Positions 27,203 through 38,264 of a stretch of 64,000 nt of DNA are shown here, piece after piece. This DNA is from Struthio camelus. Taxonomy: Eukaryota; Chordata; Aves; Struthioniformes; Struthionidae. Within the stretch, counting starts at the first letter, position 1. Each line of letters opens with the position of its first letter. A program made the translations under genes and the position numbers. The stretch covers positions 136,163,950 to 136,227,949 of the forward strand of contig NC_090943.1 of NCBI RefSeq assembly GCF_040807025.1, in the 5' to 3' direction. The notes under the pieces are model-generated. The model saw only the letters and a program-made list of their open reading frames with translations, was not told the DNA's origin and ran no database searches.

Positions 27203-27282
27203 CATCTATCTATCTATCTGTGTGTGTGTGTGTCTGTCTATCTACCTACCTGCCTGCCTGCCTGCCTACCTGTCTATCAATC
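27203..27282. repeat. Composite microsatellite (CTAT)n-(TG)n-(CTAC/CTGC)n
   Basis: Three adjoining simple repeats: ctat units to about 27219, a tg run to about 27232, then ctac/ctgc/ctgt tetramers. The plus-strand frame over it reads as cysteine/valine low complexity and is a repeat artefact. Confidence 0.95.
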
Positions 27283-28053
27283 AAACATATTATACTGCAG
27301 AGGCTTTATTTGTTAAGAAAGGAAGAAAATGAGCACTATGTGAAGCTGAATCGGCTGTTTCATAGAGATCTAATCTGAGATCCATTCAGAACTGAATAGT
27401 AAAAAAATGAGGCAGTAAAATCAGAATGGTTGTGGGTGAATAACAGGTTGAGGACTCAGCAAAAATGGCTATGCAACTAAAATGTGCATCAGCTTATATT
27501 ACTTCATCCTTCTGAACAGGAACAGTTCTGCTACAATTATGGATAGAGCTATATTTGAAAGACTTGAATTTCCACAGAAGATGAATATGACGATCAGATT
27601 GCATAATTTACAGAAAAGAGAAACCAGAATATCGTATTTTTCCATGGTGACACAGCTGTGGTAAGTATCACAACTTTCACTGTGTGGTTGCTATAACAGG
27701 AGTACTTATGACAAATGCAAGTGAAAGACTCTATGCGCTCCAGACACCTTTTGATATGTTGCTGTCCATCAGCATAAAAAGTTGCAGGAATAAGCTATTC
27801 CTTACTCCAAGCACGGACTGACAAAGGCAAGAAAGGCATAGGTGGATCTCGGCAAAGAGTATTTCCATTAGAAGTTCTTCCAGAGTGATGGTAAGAAAAG
27901 TTAGGAGATGAGATTATACGACGTGGAGGGAGAATTACAATGACACACTGAGTAATGCAATAAAGAAAAGGAGCAGCAGTGACAGAAAAACAATTCTGAT
28001 ATGTATATTTATTTCATAGCCAGTTTGAGTAGTTTTTCCCCCACCACCACGGC
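27283..28053. other. Anonymous non-coding DNA
   Basis: Left flank of the long CR1. No features recognised. The CR1 5' boundary is placed near 28054 because recognisable CR1 sequence starts there; the true edge may be a little to the left. Confidence 0.5.
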
Positions 28054-28326
28054 ATGAAAGTAAGAAGAGTGTCTCATGCCAGTGGACTAGCAGATGGAGC
28101 TGCTGTATTTTGTATGAGAACCTGCGCTCTGGGACTGTCAGGCTACTGTGGGAGCCAGTCAAACGGATTCTGCAAGTCAAAAATCGGCTGTGCAGCTGGT
28201 GTCGGCAACATGGTTTTGGTTTCTATGTCCGTTCGACCTTCTTTGAGGATTGATGACCTTGGAAAAGACAGTATCCACTTAAATGGGGCAAAAGTATCTT
28301 TACCAACAGGCTGGTCAACCTGGTAA
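28054..28326 (+). pseudogene. CR1 segment upstream of the endonuclease
   Basis: Open for 90 codons with a short stop-free frame that ends RIDDLGKDSIHLNGAKVSL... and a Trp-stop. I recall the same stretch, upstream of the endonuclease, in other avian CR1 copies. Its function is not known to me; it may be the end of ORF1 or the inter-ORF region. The reading frame is preserved here, but that may be chance given the decay downstream. The start codon is uncertain because the true element boundary is unclear. Confidence 0.5.
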
Positions 28327-28426
28327 GAAAAGTTTTAAACTAGGAACAACAGCAGAGGGAAAGAATGATCAACAATCAAGTGAGGAAGTGGCAGACAGAG
28401 CTGGCAAGTAGAAGGTCCAGGGTGAT

Positions 28427-28684
28427 GTGAACAGAAGAGACCTCATAATCAACAAAATAGGCCTGAAGTGGAGTCACCCCAAGAGTATGCACATAAATAA
28501 AGAAGTGCCTATGGGAAAGCATTATGGGGAAAGATCTCATACTCCTCCTAGGAAACCAGCATGCTTGGGTGTCTCTCTGAAATGCCTGTACACAGAAGCA
28601 CTCAGTATAGGGAACAAACAGGATGAGCTAGAAGTCTGTGTGCACTTACAGAGCTTTGATCTCACTTGGATCATGGACAGATAG
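28427..28684 (+). pseudogene. CR1 ORF2, N-terminal endonuclease fragment
   Basis: The 85-residue frame carries LKCLYTEALSIGNKQDELEV at about residues 51-70, matching the start of the APE-like endonuclease, which nicks target DNA for priming. In the family the motif reads 'TNARS', where the Asn is part of the active site. Here that Asn is Glu and the Arg is Leu (residues 57 and 59). The following block, which in the family contains the metal-binding Glu of 'TETWW', is damaged: the frame ends at tag within gacagatagtagg. The domain then continues out of frame (gtgatggatggatacaggct, 'VMDGYRLF'). Confidence 0.8.
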
Positions 28685-28813
28685 TAGGACAGATCACACA
28701 GCTGGAGTGCTGTGATGGATGGATACAGGCTTTTTAGGAGGGGCAGGCTGGGAATGCAAGGAGGGGGAGTTACCTTTTGTGTGAGAAAGCAGTGAAGGCA
28801 GCTGTGCCTGGGG

Positions 28814-29230
28814 ATGGGTGAGGGGCCAGATGAGAGCTTACAGGTCAGGATTACTGGGCAGACTAACATGGGTATCATAGTTGTGGGTATCTGCTTTAGA
28901 CTGCCTGATCACAAAGAAGAAATAGATGAGGTCTTCTTCAGACAACAGGAAGAAGAATCACATTTGCATGTCCTGGTCCTCATGGGGGACTTTAACCACC
29001 CTGAAATCTACCGGAGAGGCAACAGAGCAGGGTACAAACAATCCAGGAGGTTTCTGGAGTGCATTGATGGTAACTTCCTAACACAGGAGATCGAGGTGCT
29101 AAAGAACAAAAGAGCTCTGTTGGACTTCATACTTATGAACAAGGAAGGACTGATTGGGGATGTGAAGGCTGGGAGCAACCTTGGCTGCAGTGACTATGAG
29201 ATTATGGAGCTCCCCTGTGAGGAAAGAAAA
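28814..29230 (+). pseudogene. CR1 ORF2, C-terminal endonuclease fragment
   Basis: Residues 1-139 of this open frame are the second half of the CR1 endonuclease: VVGICFRLPD (about 23-32), LVLMGDFNHPEI (54-65), RFLECIDGNFLTQ (79-91), ALLDFILMNKEGLIGDVKAG (101-120) and NLGCSDYEIMEL (122-133). The metal-binding 'GDFN' box is intact. The catalytic His of the family 'SDH' box is Tyr at residue 128 (tat, 29195-29197). After residue 139 the open frame runs to 29356 through antisense sequence of the nested CR1, so its last 41 residues are not endonuclease. Confidence 0.85.
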
Positions 29231-29681
29231 TCACAGAATCACAGAATAGTTGGGGTTGGAAGGGACCTCTGGAGATTATCTAGTCCCACCTCCCTGCTCA
29301 AGCAGGGTCACCTAGAGCATATTGCCCGGGATCACATCCAGACGGGTTTTGAATAGCTCCAGTGAAGGAGACTCCACTGCCTCTCTGGGCAACCTGCTCC
29401 AGTGCTCTGTCACCCTCACAGCAAAGAAGTCTTTCCTCAGGTTCAGATGGAACTTCCTGCGGTTCAGTTTCTGCCCGTTGCCTCTTGTCCTGTTGCTGGG
29501 CACCACGGAGAAGAGACTGGCCTCATCCTCTCGACACCCCCCCCTTCAGATACTTGTACACATTGATGAGATCCCCTCTCAGTCTTCTCCAGGCTAAACA
29601 GGCCTAGCTCTCTCAGGAGAGATGCTCCAGTCCCCTTATTGTCTTTGTAGCCCTCCGCTGGACTCGAGTCTCCAGTAGTGT
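29231..29681 (-). mobile_element. Nested CR1 3' end, 5'-truncated
   Basis: About 450 bp inserted in the opposite orientation inside the endonuclease region of the longer CR1. Its 3' terminus is at the left (tcacagaatcacagaatagt), followed by ggttggaagggacctctgg and the antisense ORF2 C-terminus. It breaks off near ctccagtagtg on the right. The host CR1 sequence resumes at about 29685 with ggtaaacagcaagatcac. The copy is clearly less diverged than its host and is therefore younger. A short match (gaaag/gaaag) at the two junctions could be a tiny target duplication or chance. An 8-C run at 29537-29544 breaks its frame. Confidence 0.95.
29312..29506 (-). pseudogene. CR1 ORF2 C-terminus of the nested copy
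   Basis: A 64-residue frame with the CR1 ORF2 tail: [39 protein letters not shown] and [13 protein letters not shown], ending at the natural stop. This region follows the reverse transcriptase domain and lies next to the RNA 3' UTR that primes copying. Upstream residues (LGLFSLEKTERG near 29595) lie in another frame. The fragment has no catalytic part because of 5' truncation. Confidence 0.85.
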
Positions 29682-29684
29682 CGT

Positions 29685-30720
29685 GAAAGGTAAACAGCAA
29701 GATCACTACCATAGAGTTCAGGAAAGCAGACTTTGGCCAGTTCAGGGACCTGCTTGGAATGATCCCATGGAATACAGTCCTGCAGAGAAGAGGAATCCAA
29801 GAGAACTAGTTGATATTTAAGGATCAAGATATATTAAGGATCAAGGATCAAGAACAGCAAGCAAGAAATCAAGGAAAGGCAGCAGGAGGCCTGCATGGAT
29901 GAACAAAGAGCTGCTAACTAAACTCAAACATAGAAAGGAAATGTACAAGAGCTGTAAGCAGGGAGAGGTGACCCAGGAGAAATATAGAAACACTGTCTGT
30001 GTGCAAGGACAGGGTTAGGAAATCCAAAGTCTGCCTAGAGTTAAATCTGGTGAGGGATGCGAAGGGCAATAAGATCTCCCACAGGTATATCAGCAGCAAA
30101 AGAAAGACTAGAGAAAATTTGGGCCCACTACAGAATGGGGCAGTGGACCTGGTGACAAAGGACACACACAAAAAAAGCTGAGTTACTCAATGCCTTCTTC
30201 ACCTCAGTCTTTACTAGTAAGATTGGGCTTCAGGAATCCCAGGGTCCTGAAACCAGAAGGAAAGTCTGCAGTGGGGAACACTTGCCCTCAGTAGAGGAGG
30301 ATCGGTTAGGGAACATTTAAAAAAACTGGTTATAAACAAGTCCGTCGGACCTGACAGGATGTGCTCACGAGTGCTGAGGAAGTTGGCTGATGTCATTGCA
30401 AGGCCACTCTTGATATTCTTTGAAAGGTCATGACAATCAGGAGAGGTTTCTTGTCATGATAATCAGGAGAGGTTTCTTGAGGACTGGAAGAAAGTAAATG
30501 TCAGTGCTATCTTCAGGAAGGGCATGAACATCCAGGGAACCAGGAAACTATAGGCTGTGGTCAGCCTCACCTAGAACCCTGGGAAAGGAGTGGAGTAAAT
30601 AATCCTAGAAACCATTTTCAGACGCATGAAAGACAAGAAGGTGATTGAGAGTAATCAGCATGGATTTAAGAAGGGCAAATTTTGCTTAACCAACCTGATA
30701 GCCTTCTACAACCGAGAAGA
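29685..30720 (+). pseudogene. CR1 ORF2, linker and N-terminal RT, frameshifted
   Basis: Host CR1 sequence resumes after the nested copy and follows the ORF2 order. It has a 'FRKADFGQFRDLLG' block (29717-29758), then a block with rearranged aaggatcaag units (29819-29853). Next come 'RRPAWMNKELLTKLK' (29891-29930), 'LELNLVRDAKGNKISHRYIS' (30030-30100), 'ENLGPLQNGAVDLVTKD' (30113-30165), 'SVRPDRMCSRVLRKLADVIA' (30342-30399) and '[20 protein letters not shown]' (30651-30711). Stops and frameshifts separate these. This region links endonuclease and reverse transcriptase and starts the RT fingers. Confidence 0.8.
30428..30479 (+). repeat. 26-bp tandem duplication within CR1 ORF2
   Basis: Two adjacent 26-bp units (30428-30453 and 30454-30479) begin tcatgacaatcaggag and tcatgataatcaggag. 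They differ by one base. A shift of 26 bp is not a multiple of three, so the duplication disrupts the ORF2 frame just before the 'EDWKKVNV' block. Confidence 0.95.
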
Positions 30721-30725
30721 CTGGC

Positions 30726-30917
30726 TTGGTGGAGGAGGGGAGAGCGGTGGATGTTGTTTACCTTGACTTTAGCAAGGCTTTTAACACTGTCTCCCGTAGC
30801 ATGCTCATAAACAACCTGATGACATGCGGGCTACGTGAACGAACAGTGAGATGGACTGAAAACCGGCTGAACTGGCACACCCAGAGGTTTGAGATGAGAG
30901 GCACAAAGTCCAGCTAG
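30726..30917 (+). pseudogene. CR1 reverse transcriptase, motif A segment
   Basis: The 63-residue frame contains [20 protein letters not shown] (residues 3-22), the RT motif A region. The catalytic Asp is residue 14 (gac, 30765-30767). The family 'AFDTV' is AFNTV here. It continues with INNLMTCGLRERTVRWTENR and RGTKSS. The frame stops at tag 30915-30917, where the family has Trp (tgg), so one G-to-A change explains the end. The polymerase would need this Asp plus the FADD box further on to copy the element's RNA. Confidence 0.9.
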
Positions 30918-30953
30918 AGGCTGCTACTATGGGTATTTCCCAGGGGTTCCCTA

Positions 30954-31346
30954 GTGCTGTTTAACATCTTCATTAATGACCTGGACCGTGAGACAGGGTG
31001 TATCCTCAGCAAGTTTGCAGATGATAAAAAACTGGGTGGAGTGGCTGATGCACCAGATAGTTGTGCTGCCATTCAGAGGGACCTCAACAGATTGGAGAAA
31101 AGGGCAAATAGGAATCTTCAGAAGTTCACCAAAGGGAAATGCAAAGTCCTGCACCTGAGGAGGAATAACCCCATGCACGAGCACAGACTAGAAAAGTGCT
31201 GGCTGGAAAGCAGCTTCACAGAAAAGGGTTTGGGGATCTTGGTGGTGGATACTAAGTTGGAAATGAGCCAGGGAAGCAGCTTCACAGCAAAGAAGGCCAA
31301 CAGTATCCTGGGCTGCATTAGGAAGAAGTTTGCTAGCAGCTGGTGA
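30954..31346 (+). pseudogene. CR1 reverse transcriptase, FADD box and thumb
   Basis: The 130-residue frame begins MLFNIFINDLDRETGCILSK and carries the RT catalytic box FADD at residues 21-24 (31014-31025), followed by LGGVADAPDSCAAIQRDLNR, LEKRANRNLQKFTKGKCKVL and AKKANSILGCIRK. It retains the motif C aspartates, so the polymerase core is one of the better preserved parts. Just upstream, the 'VPQGSILGP' motif B is reduced to a shorter, altered stretch (tttcccaggggttccctagt), which shifts frame relative to the motif A segment. Transcription of this piece alone would not give a working enzyme. Confidence 0.92.
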
Positions 31347-31874
31347 TCCTCCCCCTCTTTGCAGCCCTGGTGAGGCCATATCTAGAGTGCTGTGTTCAAA
31401 TTTTGGACTCCTCTGTACAAGAAAGACATGTACTTACTACAGAGAGCCCAGCCAAGGGCCACAGATGATTAAGGGACTGAGGCATCTGTCATACAAGGAG
31501 AGGCTGAAGAACTGAGACTGTTTAGCCTAGAGAAAAGAAGGCTCAGGGATCTTATCAATGTTTATAACTATCCGAAGGGAGAGCGTAAAGACAGAGTCAA
31601 GCTATTCTCAGGGGTATTCAGTGACAGGACAGTGGGGCACAAATGGAAACACAGAAAATTCCATCAGAACATAAGAAAACACTTTTTTTTACTGTGGGGG
31701 CGGTCAAACACTGGAGAAGGTTGCCCAGAGAGGTTGTGGGGTCTCCATCCTTGGAGCTATCCAGAATTTGACTAGACATGGTCCTGGTCAATCTGCTCTA
31801 GGTGATCCTGCTTGAGCAGCAGGGTTTGACCAGATGATCTCCAAAAGTCCAACTTCAACCACACTGTGATTCTG
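31347..31874 (+). pseudogene. CR1 ORF2 C-terminus and 3' UTR, frameshifted
   Basis: The family order continues out of frame: gccctggtgaggccatatct ('ALVRPYLE'), then ttaagggactgaggcatct ('KGLRHLS'), then agagaaaagaaggctcagg ('LEKRRLR'), then gttgcccagagaggttgtgg ('LPREVV'), then ccatccttggagctatccag ('PSLELF'). The 3' UTR follows with tgaccagatgatctccaa and ends near tgtgattctg. The sequence ccccctctttgcagccctgg at about 31351 marks a damaged 'LPLYSALV' block. Several stops are present. Confidence 0.85.
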
Positions 31875-34800
31875 AGCTGCTCAAAACTTGAATATTAGCA
31901 TAATTGCTGCAGTGCCTGACTTTCATCCTGAGGATGGAAAAATATTTTGGCTTATGTGATCTACAGAAATACAGGTTGTCATTTATTCTGTAAAAGTTGT
32001 TTTACTATCTTCTTTACCACTGTATCCAAATACTTTCTAGAAGTGTATTAACTAATATCTGACAAGTCAATAATCTTTTCATCCACTCTCCAGAACAAAT
32101 TGTATGAAATTAGATGTGCAACAGAAGTTTATTTCCCAGTAGGCATGAAATGTTGCTGTCAAAGAAAAGTTATTTTCATGTAAGACCAATATAGAATGTT
32201 CTGCAGAAGTCTATATAAGCTGGGGACTTCTAAGAGTGTCAAACTTAGTTACATTACAGCATTATAATCTGGCTGGAAAGTAGCAAAGACAGCCATAATG
32301 GGACAACTTTTTAGACAATCAAAAATGACAGACACTTTTTCCACAGGTGCTTCTTCTATGTTACAATCTACAGTCTTTGAGGACTCCTGACGCTATATGT
32401 TGAACTGATCGCTGTGGAGATTTGTATCTACAGTGAGATGGTATTATGACTACAACCTCTCCAGCACGCTCTTTCCTCTGCTCTTTATTTCCAGCCTAAG
32501 CTTTAGCTTTATTTTAAATATCTGGTTTATTTTTATCCACAAACAGCCTTTATCCAAGCAACAGATCACGTTGGCAGTAGTGGTAGCCCATAGAGGGTGG
32601 TTGCCCATGTAGATAGCAAACCATTGCTATTCTATTGATTACTTATGATTAAGAGTTAATCTACATCATTTTATAGAATCTTCTAACAGCTGCTCATAAA
32701 TTCTGTATAGTGCAGGCTAGAGGCACAGAAGGGATAGGTCTTTCTGTTTCTCTACGGAAGAGGGGTCTGGAACTTATGCATAATGCAAAATTGCATGTTA
32801 TTCCAGGACTTAGGCATCCAGCATCTTATTTGTGCTTTTCTTTTCATATTTTCAGTGTTTGAAATGTCCACGGGAAAGAAAATGTAAGAAACTCCTTTAC
32901 AGCAAGCCAAGCAAGCAAATAAAAAGTTTTAAAGCAAAAAATACTTTCTGAAATACTGTCTGGCTTTTAAACTCTGAGCATCTTACTGGCAATTAGTAGA
33001 TTTTTTAAAATACAGGACTGTCTGCAGCACAGATCAATTAGCAGCTTCTACCCGTCTGTCATCCTGCTGAAGAAGAATTTTCACATCTAGTTATTTGATG
33101 GATTATCAAATTATTGTTTTCAAAGGAGGACTTTATACCTAATCATGATGGCTAGTCAAATGACATGAGAACAATTGATCAATAGCTTGTCATTTTTGTA
33201 GAAGACAACCTCAAAAGCCTATACAGGTGCTGTAACTGCAGCAGTACAGCTTGAAAATCCCGCTATCATCCTTCTGCATTTCAGTCTAGCAGGATTATGC
33301 AAGAAAGGAGAGAATAAAAGTCAATAAAAGGGTTAAAATATACTAGAGATCAGAAAGAAATTCTGTTTATTTAGCTCTTTTTTACTATAAATATTTAGAA
33401 AAGAAATGTGGAGAGAACCGGATGAGATAAAATTCCCCATCCAGCCTTAAAAAGTTCAAGTGCAAATAGTCAATGACAAGATAGCAGAGTAATGACTGGG
33501 GAAAACTTTTACAAACGCATACAAAAAGCCTTGGCTGAATGTGATCATATTTCAGTCTTGGACACATGCTGTATTCTTACAATACAGGAAGCTCCTTGTC
33601 ATGCTGACCTGCACACAATAACAGCAAAAATAGGAACATTGTTTTTAAAAGCTGAAAGTCATTACATTTAGTAATACAAAATACCTAATGAAGAAAAGAC
33701 AGAAATATTTCAAGCTCATATATGACTGCAATTCTTTTTGAAAGAAAAAATCCATTTCAGAGAATGGTTCAAGAAATTAAAAAAAAAAAAAAATCTGGAA
33801 AATTATTTTATATTATTCTCATAACACATATTCTATCTAAAATAATTATATTTCATGACTCACTAGTCCTAATAATGCAATTCAGTGGCAGAAATTTGCA
33901 TGAATATTGTATATTAATATGATAAAAATGAGGTACTCTCACCAATTGCGAAAGATGCAGATTTCTTATTAGTATTGACCAACCATATAAAATGATGCCC
34001 ATTAATTATATTTTTCAGAACATAAGCATTTAATGAACTCAATAATATTAAGAAGAACTTTAAGAAAATAAAGACTACAAAATAAAAACAAACAAGAATA
34101 CATAAGAATATTTATCATCATTGAGTTGTTTAAAACCATGAGATTCATCTACTTAAACTGATTGAAGTCATGGTATTTTAAACCTGATGTGTTAAAAAGT
34201 CAGGTCTATATGGTTTCCTCCAGGCACTGGAAGGGTATCAAAATCTTTCTTGTTTTACTCTTGTGAATAATTCCAGCTAAACTAATTTTGATTTACAAAA
34301 TGAAAATGATTTTGCCTCAAAGAGGATAACTGAGAAAGCGATATTAAATTCATCCACTTTTGACCAAAATTATCACCCTGACTCTTATGAACATTGGGTT
34401 AAGACTTGCAGGATCATCTACTGTCTTTTTAAGCAATAAAAAAGAGGAAAAAGAATTATCATTATTTTTTTTAATGTGGCCCACAATATTTCCTTAGCAG
34501 CAAGCTTGCTGGAAACTATTTTTATCATAACATTAAGACTAAGACAGGCAATTGTCAGCATTTTTCCAAGTCTTTCACCATTTGAGACACGCGTAATAAC
34601 CTGAGAGAACAGTTCTTCCACAAGAAAAGATTCTTAGCTTTTCAATAGTTTTATGAAAGTTAAGGGTGGAAAAATCTACTTAACATATTGAACTTGTTTT
34701 TGTAATGTTGGCAACTCTGCCTTTAGAATCAGGCATAAGGTTGTAGATGGTCAACCTCTGAAACAGTCTATATGAGCAGCCACTTCAAATCGTCGCATCT

Positions 34801-37800
34801 ATGAACAGAGACTCCTTTCAAGACAAAGTAAATTTGCAGATACTATATACGGAGTCACTGCCCATGCAAACTCTTGCAACTGGATGCACAAGCCTGTTCT
34901 GGTTACTTTCCCTGAAACACATTCATCAAGACCTTACACATGCTTTTATCTTCTATATATATTAGCTTACACACTTTCTGTCTTCTACATGTAGCGTCTT
35001 TTGAAAACGCTCTAGCACGTTTGGAAAGTGAACGTTGAGTGAAATTGTTCTTCTAAATTTGCTTCTTGTTAACACCGTACTGCTGCAGAGTACAGCTACC
35101 AAGAGAATAATGACAAAGAAAAAAATATATGGAAAAAAGGACGATTGGGTTGCGTGATTATTTTCCTTGTATGATACAACATTTTGCATTCTGTTACATT
35201 ATTTTAAGAGATTAATCTTTTTTCAGAAGTTTTCTTAAAGGGCTGTGTCTTAGTCCTGAATAGCTGCATACTGTCTTTCAAGGAAACACCTTAACAAGTC
35301 CATTTTGGGTTTTTTGGTTTTAGTGTCTCTTGGTCTAGGTAGGCTTTTGAAAGATTTGTTCTGAAAATATCCAGGAAACACGTATTTAACATCCCTGGGA
35401 ATTTAACACTGTTGACAGGCAACTCTTTCAGGGTCAGATCTGAATTAAAATTCAGGGACCCAGCTTATATGGGGAAGCTGATTTGTTGCTGACCTTTAGT
35501 ATCAAATGCATTTTTGACATAAACTTGAACTGTATTTCTGTTTATGCCTTTCACAATTGATCTAGATCTGCTAGCCCTTTTTTTTTCTGCTAATCTCCTC
35601 TTTGTTTTTGGTTTTGAAGATATAGCTCTGTTAGAAAACATTAATGCAATTTATCTTGTGTAGCATAATATTTAAAAGAAATTACTGCTTGGCATGGAGA
35701 AATGGATGGCTTCTTAGCAATTCTGTTGAACTGGTTCATATGAGAGTTTACATAATTGATACTTACTATTATTATCTACAATTTATTGAATTCTTCATAT
35801 GAAATGTAATCACCAAACCAATAAATAAAGTGAAATTAAAGCAAACTAAAAGACAAATAGATCTCCAATCTGTCAGCTTGTGTCAAAAGGGAATAATAAA
35901 GGATGTTCTCAGTTTAAATATTTATACAAGCAAATTTTCTGAGATAGCAAGTGTTTTTAAAAAAGGTCAATTAAAGGGCAATTTTTCCTAAGATATTGAG
36001 GTTCCTAGACCTTAAATCATGTCACGAGTTACTTTTATTGTGACATCTCAAGAAAATAGCTAATGAAGAGGTACCCAAACTAATCCAGCTACAACAAACT
36101 GAAGAAAGTATCAATCTATCTTTGGCTGGAAATGTTTTAAATGTAATATTTTATAATGTAATTAGTGTCCTATCCGTAAGTCATAGGATTTTTGTGTCTT
36201 TTCCTTGTATGCCTTCACAAGCACAAAAACCCACTTGGTGGAAGTCCAATACATGTCATACTCCAGTTGGAACTAATAGCAACAGTTCCACTGATTTCAA
36301 AAAGTTACAGCATCATTCCAGGCCTTCCAATGATTTAAGCTGGATGAAATTTTTAGACTATTAACAAAAATATGGAATTTGTATATTATGTCATGATTGA
36401 CATAAGGCCTGATACATTAACATCTGTGGAATCTTTTTCAACTCGAGAGGTACCTAAGTGAGTACTCAGTTTTTTTATGTATTCTAGAAATATTGAGAAA
36501 AAAAATTGGAAGTCTCCATCTCAGATATTATTTTTCTGCAGAAGAACATAAGCAGAAGTTGTGCATCTCTTTGGAAAATATTTCCCTTTTTTAAAATAGT
36601 AGAGTGCAAACACCCAGCTCTTAAAGTACAATGGGACACAATTCATGGTGCTTCTGTACTCTTCTACCTGAATGTCATCTATGCCAAATATTAAGGAAAC
36701 ATAATTTGGGGAAATATATTCTCCTTTTGATGGGAAACATAAAAGCAGTTATCACACAGATTTTCCCATCTAGTCTTTGATACCAATTATTTCAAATTTC
36801 TTAAAAATTTTAGATTAACCAGAATAAATGAATTAGTTGGAAAAAGGCTGAGCATGATTAAAAAATGTAGATTTAATATCATATATATTAATATCATATC
36901 ACGTATATTAAATTCCAGTTTAGGGAGTGTATATTTTATGTCAGGTTGAGAGCATCAATAGACATAGCTGCCTGGCACTTCCCTTCTAAGACTACTTTCA
37001 AGTCTGCCTGCCTTACTGTTTGTTCTATACTTTGCATTGAACTTGTGCTATTATTTTTTTCTTTTACAAAAATTATAGCCTTGCGGTATACAACCAGCCC
37101 CCACTAATGATCCTTCCAAATACTGGGAGACAGTAAAAAATTAGCAGCAGCAGCTCATTAAAACTGTGGACAAGGGACACAGTCACAGCATTGTGGTGAG
37201 TTGACTATCTGGAACAAAAATATGAAATGTAACTGCAGGATCAGAGAGGAAAATAACATAGGATAATAAACCTCCGTATGTCCCTGACTGAACCAAAGAC
37301 ACAATGTCAGAAGGGACCACATAGGTTATAGCAGGCTTTGGGTGCCTGCCGTGGAAGAATGGCCAGGTGGCTCTCTCTGTGCTCGCTCTCAGCCTATGGG
37401 CAAGAGAAGATAGATGACAAAGCATTAGTAGCATAGGTTTGATATGGCTTTTTGGAACTTTACTCATAGCAGAAGTCTTTTGGACATGTAAGAAATTTGA
37501 AGGAAGGAAATGATAATGATAAGCTGAAAAAAGTATGTAATCCAGTGTGCGATGAAATGCAGGAATATGAAGAGATGAAATGTGTAGTATTAAGAGATAA
37601 TTTACCTTCTCAAGAAGAAAAAAATATACCGTTAAGCGATAGTACTAAAAGCTTGTGGAAAATTTTGTGTGTTTGAAATAAAAATCAGCTGTAACTTGCT
37701 TAGGAAAGACAGAGATGGTGAAAAGGCAGAGCATTACATGGAGTCCTCACCATACCATTGATCGCTTTGGAATTATTAATAACAAAGGAAACATAGGACC

Positions 37801-38264
37801 TCAAACATTCATAGGTTGTTTATGGTCAGCTAACAAACCCAGTGTAACATTTTGTGACCTATAAATCAAAGCAAGTTACCGCATAAGCACTTCTCTGTAG
37901 TTTGTGAAAAGAAAATCACGTTATGAATGGCATGAGTGCAGGAAACATTCAGGACGATTCATGAAGGATCATTATGGGGTCTTGGTTCTCTCTAGTGATC
38001 ATTTAACAATGTGGAAGTAAGGAGAAAAAGTATTTTGGGCTAAAATATAGGGGGTTGAGAAACTGGTGAATAATAATTAAGAGAGGGAAGCCTCACAGCT
38101 AAACATATCTTAACAGATAGAGTATGCCAACATAATGCAGGTTTATATCCTGGCAAGCACAGACTCTGAAAAGAATTAAAAATCGCAGCGTGGGAGGAGG
38201 ATGGGGACAGAGTCATTAATAGCCCTGAGTGACATGCATTGGTGAAAAAGGGCTGTTTGACCCC
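31875..38264. other. Anonymous non-coding DNA
   Basis: AT-rich unique sequence. There are short A and T runs (for example 33780-33793 and 35579-35589) and a small repeated atatcatatatattaatatc block near 36880. No recognisable gene, RNA or repeat family. Open frames are 94 codons or fewer. Confidence 0.55.

Larger units (their letters stand above)
28054..31874 (+). mobile_element. Long CR1 LINE, interrupted by a nested CR1
   Basis: About 3.37 kb of CR1 once the nested copy at 29231-29681 is removed. Order on the plus strand: a 5' segment with a short open frame (28054-28326), the endonuclease (about 28560-29230), the linker to RT (29690-30720), RT motifs (30726-31346), and the ORF2 C-terminus and 3' UTR ending near 31874 with a single tgtgattctg octamer-like unit. 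ORF1 was not identified, so the copy is probably 5'-truncated. CR1 elements copy themselves by target-primed reverse transcription. This one cannot, because it carries stops, frameshifts, a 26-bp duplication and the nested insertion. No target-site duplication is evident, as is usual for CR1. Confidence 0.95.

Noticed and set aside
27133..27378. Cys/Val-rich open frame
   Set aside because: Produced by the composite microsatellite at 27203-27282.
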